From CAZGYE01 sp964530165 (GTDB lineage: Bacteria; Planctomycetota; Planctomycetia; Planctomycetales; Planctomycetaceae), in NCBI GenBank assembly GCA_964530165.1, contig CAZGYE010000180.1:1-12256 (forward strand): 12,256 nt of DNA. The letters are read 5' to 3'. The notes beneath the pieces were generated by a model that made no database searches, was not told the DNA's origin, and saw only the letters and a list, made by a program, of their open reading frames with translations. The translations under genes and the position numbers were made by a program. Below are positions 1 to 6,453 of this stretch, piece by piece. Position 1 is the first letter of the stretch; every line of letters starts with the position of its first letter.

Positions 1-606
1 GCCCGCCCGGCAGAACAAGGGGTTTCGCGGCAGCAACTGATCAACTTGGGCTAGCTTGTCACTTGATCCGGTCGCCAGATAGCGGCCATCGGGACTCAGG
101 GCAGCGCAAGCAACTCTGCCTCCTTTTGTATGTCCGATCTGCAGGACAAGTTCAGGCTTGCCGTCGTTCGGCGACTGTTGTGATTTTTCTGGTCGAGCAG
201 GTTGCGGGACACTCCGGGCCGGTTCCGGCGGGTCGGCCGATGGCGATGTGAATGTCTCGCTGACTATGCGGCCCCCTTCGAGAGAAATCTTGCGTTCTTC
301 TTGCGTGCCGCCGGGGAAGCGGATTCGGATCGTCGAAATGTACGACTTCCCCGGCTCCAGCGGCTGGTACTCGAATTGCCGTTGGGTGCCGTAGTCACGC
401 CCGTCGACTGTGACCGTGGCGCCGGCCGGCAGGTTCAGTTCCAGGACGCAGGTGTCGGCGGGGACTTTTTCGTTTTCCGATTCTTGCCTCGGCAGCGGGA
501 GAGCCAGAAGAAAGCTGCCGAATGCGGTCATTACCGCAGCAGTCAGCCATAGCCTCACGGGGGCGGCAAGGAATCGACGCGAACAGACAGACCTGGACGT
601 TTCCAT
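1..606 (-). CDS. Secreted/membrane TIGR03000-WD40 protein, partial at left edge
   Basis: Open frame of 202 codons running off the window edge, so the C-terminus is missing. The ATG at 606 follows GGAG at 10 nt and starts a basic stretch plus hydrophobic segment (about residues 17-38) that reads as a signal peptide or anchor. Residues about 48-120 match the planctomycete extracytoplasmic domain (TIGR03000/PEGA-like): LPAGATVTVDG, a central aromatic-Pro-Leu-x-Pro-Gly-x-x-Tyr turn, then a charged strand ending in a Gly-containing motif. After a Pro/Gln-rich linker (120-150), residues about 155-183 resemble the start of a WD40 blade (GH at its start, then LSPDGRYLATGSSDK). The expected Trp-Asp that closes a blade is not seen in the last 18 residues. 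The gene starts 36 bp after the caspase-like gene on the same strand and is probably cotranscribed. Domain calls are from pattern recognition; the specific role is unknown. Confidence 0.8.
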   Translation of the reverse strand, partial: METSRSVCSRRFLAAPVRLWLTAAVMTAFGSFLLALPLPRQESENEKVPADTCVLELNLPAGATVTVDGRDYGTQRQFEYQPLEPGKSYISTIRIRFPGGTQEERKISLEGGRIVSETFTSPSADPPEPARSVPQPARPEKSQQSPNDGKPELVLQIGHTKGGRVACAALSPDGRYLATGSSDKLAQVDQLLPRNPLFCRAG

Positions 607-642
607 CACAGCATTTCTCCAATCGCAAGACTGGGGGCCGGT

Positions 643-2769
643 CTATTTCAGCAGACCTTCGAGCACCTCCGGTTCGACGTAGTGGATATGCACCACGCCC
701 ACCAGCTTACCAGGAATCTCGTCCCCTTCGTATATGTCGAGCTGCTCGTCGTACTCCGGTCCGTAGGTCGTGCCGAGGCTGCGGCTGCCGCGCTTCGCCG
801 TGGGCTGGTAGAAGGCGGCCGTGATCAGGCCAATCTGATCGGTGAACTGCTTCCGAGCGGCCAAAGACTGCTGCGCATCGGCGACTTTGAAAGCTCGATA
901 CTTCCCGTTCACATCGGCTTGGCTGAAGAACCCGCGGACAGCGTAGACTTGCGGACTGGTTTTGCCCTGTTTGTCCTGCGTTGCGTGGTCCAGCCACCAT
1001 GCCCGGGCTTCGGCCAGATTGACCCGTTGGGCAGGCCGATAGACGGGCTCTTGCTTGGTCGGCTCGACGGTGACAGCCTTTGTCGACAGCTTTTCCGGCA
1101 GCGTATTCAGGCCGTCGACCAGCAATCGCATGAACACCGGATGTGTACCGTGATTTTCAATCCCCACCTCATAGACTTCGCCCTTGCGGAGAGGCACATA
1201 CATGTTGTTGCCACGAAAGACAGCTTTCCGCTCCTGAAGATCGACGGCGATCTTTACGCGGTAGGGGAACTTGGGATCCAGCATCGGGTGTGGTCCCTGG
1301 GACCGTCGATCCAGCCGTTCGATGACGGTCTCGCCGACTTCGGGGGTGGCAACATCTTCCTGGGGCGCCTGCGGCCGATAGTCCTCTGGCTTCACCACTG
1401 TGCTGCGTCCCACCATGGCCCATTCCGACTCGTTAAGCATGGCTGTCCCCGCGGCAACGCCTGCCAGTTCGCCAGTGGCGGTTTCGACCAGTCTGCATTG
1501 CAGCGTCACCGTGCGACCGACCCGATTACGGAGCGTGCCCAGAACGATCACAGGCATTCCGCCCACCTTCTGGGAAAGTTCATTCAGGGCGTCGGGCGCT
1601 CCCAGATCGTCCAAGCCGAAATGCTGGACTTTCAGTTGGTCTTGCAGTCGGCGGCGATCCACCACGGCGAACTTGCCGGCGCTGCGGTCGATCAACCGCC
1701 GCTCCAGCTCGACCGCGCAATAGCGACCCAGCAGGCCGAAATCGCCGCCCAGAATTTCCCCCACGGCAGTGTCGGTGCTGAATTCGAGCACGCCCACCTT
1801 CGAGAGTTTGCGGATCAGCATGGCGGTTGCCAACTGCTCGGAGACATCGGCCAGAAGCCCTTTCAACGTGTGCGGCTTCAAGCGAACCACTACCGGCACG
1901 CCCGGATTGCCGGGACGAATAATCCGCACCGGTGTCTGCTCTTTGGGAAAATGCAACTTGGCGGTCTTGGTCACGTAACGGTAAACGTAGTCGTAAAGCT
2001 CGTCGATACTGACTTCGCCGTTGCCGTCGCCATCCGCGTGCCCTCTCAGACCCTGGTTCAACCAGTAGCTGAACAGCGACTGCTGCTTCTCTTCCCAGAT
2101 CTGGCTCGTCTGCCGGCTGGTAGAACTGGCCAGAGTGACCACATCGGCCAAATCGCCGAAAGGTTCAGCCAATTCTTTGGCCGTCACGCCGGTGCTTTCG
2201 TCGTCACCTTTTTCGCTCCCCGCATGGCAGGCGTCGATCACCAGCAGTTTGAAGCGGGCCCGGCAGCGGGCGATCTGCTCGCGAAGCCACCGGACCTCGA
2301 TGCCCGTCGCCGCCGGATTGGCTGGATCGCAGTCGATCGGAGCCAAATACAACTTGCGATCCTTGTCGATGAACCCGTGAACGCTGAAATAGACCAGCAC
2401 CTGATCCTCCGCCTCGGCCTTTTTCAACCACTTCGGCAATTCGGCCATGATGTTGGCCCGCAATGGCCGGAAACGTGGATTGGAAGCGGTGTCGGTCATT
2501 TCGAGGATGTTGTCCGGCTGGAAATGGCCCCGCGTCGACAAGGTTCGGGCTAATTGTTTCACGTCGTTGGTTGTGTACCGCAGATGTCGTGCCCGATGGT
2601 ACTTTTCGGCTGCGATCAAGATCGCCCGCTGACGGCCCTTGGCGGGACTGGTTTCGGCAGCTCGGAGAAGAAACGCGGAGCCGCTTCCAAGCAAAAGCCA
2701 CAAACCGAGCACGGCGCCCACGAGCACAAACCGTCTGCCAACGTCCCTCGAGCAACTGGACGATCTCAT
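643..2769 (-). CDS. Secreted caspase-like (peptidase C14) protein with DUF4384-like C-terminal half
   Basis: 708 aa from the chosen ATG at 2769, which has GGAGG 8 nt upstream and begins a typical signal peptide (hydrophobic about 13-38). Residues 48-290 are a caspase-fold domain: YFSVHGF with catalytic His131, and LLVIDACHAG with catalytic Cys181. Residues 246-257 form a complete EF-hand-like loop (DGDGNGEVSIDE, ligand positions 1, 3, 5, 12). Residues about 322-455 (from KVGVLEF) resemble CsgG/LpoB-like or FlgO-like folds; residues about 500-560 resemble DUF4384 (K-G-E-x-Y then a strand before LLVDG). The dyad is intact, so activity is plausible; bacterial relatives usually cleave after Arg/Lys, but the substrate here is unknown. 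The frame is open upstream to ATGs at 2919 and 2970, the latter overlapping the stop of the previous gene by ATGA, so an N-extended form (up to 775 aa) is possible. The Gly usually preceding the catalytic His is Val here. Confidence 0.9.
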   Translation of the reverse strand: MRSSSCSRDVGRRFVLVGAVLGLWLLLGSGSAFLLRAAETSPAKGRQRAILIAAEKYHRARHLRYTTNDVKQLARTLSTRGHFQPDNILEMTDTASNPRFRPLRANIMAELPKWLKKAEAEDQVLVYFSVHGFIDKDRKLYLAPIDCDPANPAATGIEVRWLREQIARCRARFKLLVIDACHAGSEKGDDESTGVTAKELAEPFGDLADVVTLASSTSRQTSQIWEEKQQSLFSYWLNQGLRGHADGDGNGEVSIDELYDYVYRYVTKTAKLHFPKEQTPVRIIRPGNPGVPVVVRLKPHTLKGLLADVSEQLATAMLIRKLSKVGVLEFSTDTAVGEILGGDFGLLGRYCAVELERRLIDRSAGKFAVVDRRRLQDQLKVQHFGLDDLGAPDALNELSQKVGGMPVIVLGTLRNRVGRTVTLQCRLVETATGELAGVAAGTAMLNESEWAMVGRSTVVKPEDYRPQAPQEDVATPEVGETVIERLDRRSQGPHPMLDPKFPYRVKIAVDLQERKAVFRGNNMYVPLRKGEVYEVGIENHGTHPVFMRLLVDGLNTLPEKLSTKAVTVEPTKQEPVYRPAQRVNLAEARAWWLDHATQDKQGKTSPQVYAVRGFFSQADVNGKYRAFKVADAQQSLAARKQFTDQIGLITAAFYQPTAKRGSRSLGTTYGPEYDEQLDIYEGDEIPGKLVGVVHIHYVEPEVLEGLLK

Positions 2770-2811
2770 CGGCTTTTCCTCCCACGGAGTTCTTGAATTG
2801 GTTGCGGTGTC

Positions 2812-2828
2812 GTGGAAGTCGCTTCCAC
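2812..2828. repeat. Small perfect inverted repeat upstream of the caspase-like gene
   Basis: GTGGAAG-TCG-CTTCCAC, a 7-bp stem with a 3-nt loop, lies 43-59 nt upstream of the preferred ATG of the caspase-like gene and inside the possible N-terminal extension. There is no T-run, so it does not look like a terminator. If the ATG at 2769 is the real start, this would be in the leader and could be regulatory; it may equally be chance. Confidence 0.3.
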
Positions 2829-2966
2829 AGTGCTTTTTACGGATCTCAGTCTGCTCCACCAGCAGCAACATACCCCAATCGGACAGGCTTTTCCAATTCT
2901 CGTGATGCTCTCCGGTCATGTCGTCCCCTTTGTGGAAGGGTTTTCTTGCGTACAGGCGATGACCTC

Positions 2967-3704
2967 TCATCGGGCTGCCGCGGCGAACTCGGCTGCCGAA
3001 CTGGGGTGCAGGACATAGTTGCCCGCAGGAACCGTGTGCAAGGTGATGCTGGTCTGGGAATAGCTGGTTGCTGAGCCTGCCACGTCGAAGTGATCACCTT
3101 CTGTGTAACGGTAATTGCCCGGCGTGCCGTAGCGAACGTAGATCACGTAGTGACCGGACGCGACACGATGGATCGTGTTTTGCCCGCCATCGGGCACTTC
3201 GACCTCGCCCCGCGTCGGTCCTACCAGCCGAACCACGGCCGGTTCTCCCGACCGGTTGTGGAACGTGATGATCGACCGTCCGTACCTGATCGGCGGCTGC
3301 CGCACCGCGGTCGGAGTACTTGGAGCAGTCTCGACGGGCTGGGGTGCTGCCGGTCGCGCCGCTACAGCCGCGGGAGCCTGCGGCGAGGTCGTGGGAGCAG
3401 CAGTTGTCGCATCAGGACGAGACGCATCTGCTGGCCGCAGTACCTGTCGGCGAGACGACGCAGCTTGCCGAGGAAGCTGCGATTGTTTGGGCGATCGGCG
3501 TTTGGCGCGGCTAAATTGCGACTGGATGGGAGTCGGCTTCGAGCCGATCCGCACCTGCCGCTGCACGAACGCAGCACGCTGTTTCTGCCTGGGCACCCGT
3601 TGCCGGGCCTTATGCTTCTGACCTGCGTGTGTGCTACCCACCAGAAAGACGGCAATCATCAACCCGGTAAGACATCGGACACTTGTGCTTCGGTACAACG
3701 TCAT
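2967..3704 (-). CDS. Secreted Pro/Ala-rich protein with C-terminal beta-rich domain, function unknown
   Basis: 245 aa. The ATG at 3704 has AGGAG about 6 nt upstream and begins a clear signal peptide (hydrophobic 11-25, likely cleavage after THA, residues 25-27). Residues 28-90 are very basic and Gln/Arg-rich; residues 90-140 are a Pro/Ala/Thr linker. Residues about 142-235 look like a beta-sandwich: ITFHNRSGEPAVVRLVG, a V-P-D-G-G turn, GHYVIYVRYG, then YRYTEGDHF and ITLHTVPAGNY. This periodic pattern with Tyr-rich strands suggests a small envelope domain; I do not know a family name for it. The stop TGA overlaps an in-frame ATG (2970) of the caspase-like frame, which supports cotranscription and possibly coupling. 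The basic linker could bind peptidoglycan, polysaccharide or nucleic acid, but nothing visible decides this. Confidence 0.75.
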   Translation of the reverse strand: MTLYRSTSVRCLTGLMIAVFLVGSTHAGQKHKARQRVPRQKQRAAFVQRQVRIGSKPTPIQSQFSRAKRRSPKQSQLPRQAASSRRQVLRPADASRPDATTAAPTTSPQAPAAVAARPAAPQPVETAPSTPTAVRQPPIRYGRSIITFHNRSGEPAVVRLVGPTRGEVEVPDGGQNTIHRVASGHYVIYVRYGTPGNYRYTEGDHFDVAGSATSYSQTSITLHTVPAGNYVLHPSSAAEFAAAAR

Positions 3705-3817
3705 GACACGTCTCCTTGTTCAGTCTGGGAACCGCCATCCAGAGAGCACAGCCAGCCCCCTGCAAGCAGGTCTGGTTGCACCAAGAGTGCGATTCCAACA
3801 TGCAACGATCGCAAGCC

Positions 3818-3841
3818 GCCGTTGCCGACGGTGGCAACGGC
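3818..3841. repeat. 9-bp perfect inverted repeat
   Basis: GCCGTTGCC, a 6-nt spacer, then GGCAACGGC. It lies 114 bp upstream of the secreted protein gene that starts at 3704. No T-run follows on either strand, so it is not a standard terminator; an operator or a leader hairpin is possible but unsupported by other evidence. Confidence 0.3.
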
Positions 3842-4182
3842 CCAATCCACCAAGAAGACGCTCGCCACGGCAGAAAATTGCGCACCAAAGCCGACATTCT
3901 TGCCGTCTACCAAGATCACTGCGGGCCGATTAGCAGATTTTGCCCAAGGATGTGGTGTTCTGCGTGGACACGTCCGGCTCGCCTTGGGTGAAGCGTCTTC
4001 CGTCTCGACGCAGATACAGCTTGGGAACTCGGTTCAGACAACATCGGTTTGTTCGTGGGTGGGTGTCAGCCTTGAGGTGGCACGATCGAACTTCTGAACA
4101 AGCTTGAGCAGCCGGCTCAGCGCCCACGCTGGATCATCGTTGCCGCCACGAAGAAAATGGCGGCGGTGATTGTCCAGCGCTG

Positions 4183-4196
4183 GTTCCTGCAGGAAC
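4183..4196. repeat. 14-bp perfect palindrome
   Basis: GTTCCTGCAGGAAC is a perfect 14-bp palindrome inside the gene-poor stretch. It could be a dimeric-regulator site, but it sits far from any start codon and may be a remnant of coding sequence or chance. Confidence 0.2.
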
Positions 4197-4524
4197 AGAC
4201 GGCACGGCTTGCCGCCCGCGGAAACGGGGCAGGAAGTCTGGCGGACCGAGTATGCAGGGCCGCGGAAGCGCCTGGTCTGGCGGGCCCCGACCCTCCAGGC
4301 AAACGACCGCTTGTCTGTCCACGTAGAACACGCGCCCGGAGCCAACGGCCGGGTTCCGGACAAAGCTTGAGCCCCGGGCTTCTTCCACACAGATCGGTTC
4401 GTAGCGTTTGCGACAACCGTATCAACACCCCACCCCAACGTGAATATTCTCCTGGCGGAATGGGCAAGCGCATCAATCACACCGTTGGTTGCGCGCGAAT
4501 CTTCAATCATCCAGCGCAACTGTA

Positions 4525-4569
4525 GAAAACGGGCAAGGGTGCGGGTGTCGAACTCGGGCACCCGCACCC
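4525..4569 (-). terminator. Rho-independent-like terminator after the coiled-coil gene
   Basis: On the minus strand, 24 nt after the stop of the coiled-coil gene, GGGTGCGGGTG and CACCCGCACCC (4569-4559 and 4547-4537) form a perfect 11-bp GC-rich stem with an 11-nt loop. It is followed by TTGCCCGTTTTC, so a short T-run is present but displaced by about 6 nt. Position and stem strength support termination; the weak T-run lowers confidence. An open minus-strand frame that starts with GTG at 4591 runs straight through this hairpin, which argues against that frame being a gene. Confidence 0.6.
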
Positions 4570-4593
4570 GGCGCTCTTCGGACCAAGCCACAG

Positions 4594-5868
4594 CTAGAAC
4601 TGGGCAAAAATGGGCTTCTTCGGCTTGGCCTTGACGGGAGCCGAAGTCTCTTCGCTCACGACGTCATCCTTCCCGCGCTTGGGTGGTGCCGATGTTGCAC
4701 GCTGTCGTCGCGGTGGCCTGACCTGCCGTCGGGCCGGCGGAGCCGTTTCCGCGCCTCGCTGCGTCTCGACTTCTTCAATCTGAGGCTTCGCTGCGGCGCG
4801 GTTCGCGTTCCTCGCCCGATTCCGCGGGGCCGGTGACGTCGGCGGCTTCCCCGGCCCGGTATCCCGAGACTGCCCGGTGGCCGGCGTCGTCTCGGGCTTG
4901 ATCGGAACCTCGTCCGCCGACTCCTCCGCAACGACCGCGTCAGTCTGAGCTTCGGCCGGCGCCGCCTCGTCGACTTGCTCCGTCCCACCGTCTTCAGGCT
5001 GAGGGTTGTTCAATATCTGCTGTGCCGGCTCCTCTTCAGCTTGTGCCGCCGGCAGTTTCGCTGCCACAGGCTCGACGACCTGCCGGTTGGCAGCCTCCTC
5101 ACCCGCGGAATCTTTTTTGGGCGGCGCCTTCTGGGCCAGGAACGCCTCGACCTTCTCCGCGCTGACGGGCTTTTCCGCTGACGTGGTTTCGACCGTCAAC
5201 AGTTCGCGGGTGGTGCGGACCGGGTTGCCCTGAAGCAGGCGGGCATTGCCCGTCATCAGGTCGTCGACCTGAGTCAGCAGTTGCTCGCCCTCGTCGCTGA
5301 GCAGCCGAGCCCGGAGCACTTCACGCTTTGCCGACAGGGCGGCCAACTGAGCTTCTGTGGTGTTGATCCGCACGGCCAGGGCCTCCATCCGCGACTCGGC
5401 CTCTTGCTGCACCTTCTTCAACTCAACCAATGAGTCTTTGTAGCCCTCAGCCTCGGCCAGCAACATGCTGACTTGTGATTTGGCCTGGGCTTCGGTGTAA
5501 GCAGCCTCACGGATCTCGATCGGGAAACCTCCGTCGCTTGAAGTTGCCTGGTACCGATCGCGGAACTCCTCAGCCAGCATCTGAGCCTGATCGGCCAACG
5601 CCTGCTGCCCGCGGATCTTCCTGGAAAGCCCTCCGACCTCGGCCGCCAGTTCCCGACGGGTCCGCTCCATGACCTCGATGTCCCGCTTGAGTTTCTTCCT
5701 GGCGTACTCGGCAAACCCGACCGGATCGGCCTGCCGCGCCTCCTGCGCCCAGCCCGTCCAATCGGCCCACTGCTGCTGCAACTTGGCCCGCAAAGTAGGA
5801 CTATTCGCCGCAGCTCCCACACCAATCGCCGCCAAAACCGTTGCTCCAATAATCATTCGCTTCAACAT
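4594..5868 (-). CDS. Membrane-anchored coiled-coil protein with disordered C-terminal tail
   Basis: 424 aa from ATG 5868, preceded by GAGGAGG and a closer GAGG. A GTG 21 nt upstream would place the ribosome site inside the gene and is less likely. Residues 4-22 are a hydrophobic anchor or signal segment. Residues about 52-110 and 125-215 are heptad-like and rich in Glu, Lys, Arg, Ala and Leu, predicting a long coiled coil with a Gly-rich break near 110-117. Residues about 230-424 are low-complexity Ala/Pro/Glu then Arg/Lys-rich, probably disordered, ending PKKPIFAQF. From memory it resembles planctomycete proteins with an N-terminal anchor and PspA-like coiled coil that occur near stress regulators; this is a family-level impression only. 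It could be a scaffold or envelope-stress protein. A terminator-like hairpin follows, so it is probably its own transcription unit, divergent from the CHAT cluster. Confidence 0.8.
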   Translation of the reverse strand: MLKRMIIGATVLAAIGVGAAANSPTLRAKLQQQWADWTGWAQEARQADPVGFAEYARKKLKRDIEVMERTRRELAAEVGGLSRKIRGQQALADQAQMLAEEFRDRYQATSSDGGFPIEIREAAYTEAQAKSQVSMLLAEAEGYKDSLVELKKVQQEAESRMEALAVRINTTEAQLAALSAKREVLRARLLSDEGEQLLTQVDDLMTGNARLLQGNPVRTTRELLTVETTSAEKPVSAEKVEAFLAQKAPPKKDSAGEEAANRQVVEPVAAKLPAAQAEEEPAQQILNNPQPEDGGTEQVDEAAPAEAQTDAVVAEESADEVPIKPETTPATGQSRDTGPGKPPTSPAPRNRARNANRAAAKPQIEEVETQRGAETAPPARRQVRPPRRQRATSAPPKRGKDDVVSEETSAPVKAKPKKPIFAQF

Positions 5869-6064
5869 GGCCTCGTCCTCCTCAATCACAAGCCTAACCG
5901 ATCAACCGAGAGTACCGTCGGTCTCCCGCACCAAACTGTTCACCGCTAAGAACGTATTGGCCGAGGAAAATTGCGCTGATTTCGAAAAGAATCTGTGACT
6001 TCCTTCCCACTCAGCCGCAGACAGCGAAAGGCACGCCGCCCGCAGCACGGCGATCGAAACGATC

Positions 6065-6196
6065 GGCAGTGGGTCAGTTTGGCTTAACATAATGGGTGGC
6101 TGGGATCGAGCCGTAGGCGAGCCCCCAGAATCGACGGTCTGTGGGGTCGCATTCGCTCCACCACAGCCACCCTTTAATCGAAACTGACCCACTACC
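6065..6196. mobile_element. 132-bp MITE-like element with 16-bp TIRs and 8-bp target duplication
   Basis: The ends are 15/16 identical inverted repeats: GGCAGTGGGTCAGTTT at 6065-6080 and, reading inward from the other end, GGTAGTGGGTCAGTTT (6196-6181). A second inner inverted pair, GGGTGGCTG (6094-6102) and CAGCCACCC (6164-6172), and a central hairpin (6117-6129 with 6138-6150, 11 of 13 paired, 8-nt loop) make the element foldable over most of its length. It is flanked exactly by the direct repeat AAACGATC (6057-6064 and 6197-6204), the signature of an 8-bp target duplication. It has no coding capacity, so it would need a transposase in trans. Families with 8-bp duplications and GG-starting ends include IS6, ISL3, IS1 and IS1595; which one is the parent cannot be told from this window. 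Confidence 0.8.
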
Positions 6197-6317
6197 AAAC
6201 GATCGCTCAGCTGGACGGGAGCGAAAGGGCAGCGCACAATGAATATCCAGCAGGGCAGGAACGTCGTTGCTGAGCACCGGGCGGGGAAGCGTCCCGGAGC
6301 GGCAAGGGTTCTCGAGT

Positions 6318-6347
6318 TTGGTCGACGCATTCGACAGAACATATCAT
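6318..6347 (+). promoter_or_regulatory. Candidate sigma-70-like promoter for the CHAT operon
   Basis: TTGGTC (6318-6323), an 18-nt spacer, then TATCAT (6342-6347). The -10 matches the consensus at five of six positions; the -35 is weak. It lies about 105 bp upstream of the preferred CHAT start and just downstream of the MITE-like element. It is only a pattern match, and planctomycete promoters are poorly described by this consensus. Confidence 0.25.
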
Positions 6348-6453
6348 CATGAGGATCTTCCGAAATTGACGACCTGCGCGGCGCAACTTCGTCGGCTGCC
6401 CAGCCTCTTCGTTGTTGGGAAACATGACGCAAGAGAAAGCGGAGGATTTCAAG

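Larger units (their letters stand above)
3705..4590 (-). other. 890-bp stretch with no convincing intact gene; possible decayed coding DNA
   Basis: No frame here has a good start, ribosome-binding site and recognisable domain together. On the minus strand, protein-like fragments lie in different frames. One frame (about 4595-4395) gives residues such as IFTLGWGVDTVVANA. A second (about 4410-4300) gives GSGRVFYVDRQAVVCLEGR, which resembles a PQQ/WD-type propeller strand. The first frame then continues with GPAYSVRQTSCPVSAGGKP and LFLQEPALDN (about 4270-4170). Switching frames like this is what a frameshifted pseudogene would show, but GC-rich non-coding DNA can mimic it. The left part (3703-4040) contains an open minus frame whose stop overlaps the next gene's ATG, without a recognisable start or domain. 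Confidence 0.3.
5869..6453. other. Divergent intergenic region with MITE-like insertion
   Basis: This 585-bp gap separates the leftward coiled-coil gene from the rightward CHAT gene, so promoters for both should lie here. It holds the 132-bp inverted-repeat element at 6065-6196 and one weak sigma-70-like promoter candidate at 6318-6347. Open frames crossing it pass through the inverted-repeat element and show no domain, so I see no gene. Confidence 0.6.

Noticed and set aside
682..2553. 623-codon open frame on the plus strand, antisense to the caspase-like gene
   Set aside because: It lies entirely opposite a gene with clear catalytic motifs and shows no domain of its own; GC-rich codon use opens the antisense frame.
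3701..3919. Minus-strand frame of 72 residues whose stop overlaps the ATG at 3704
   Set aside because: The overlap is suggestive, but there is no ribosome site, no signal or domain, and the composition looks like read-through of non-coding DNA.
4034..4591. 185-residue minus-strand frame starting with GTG right after the coiled-coil gene
   Set aside because: It begins inside the terminator-like hairpin, has no ribosome site and no recognisable domain; parts may be pseudogene remnants, described separately.
6065..6196. Inverted repeats as a transcription terminator or CRISPR-like repeat
   Set aside because: Direct repeats flank the element exactly and there is no T-run or repeated spacer unit, so a transposed element explains it better.
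5902..6432. 176-residue minus-strand frame across the divergent region
   Set aside because: It runs through both ends of the inverted-repeat element and has no domain.
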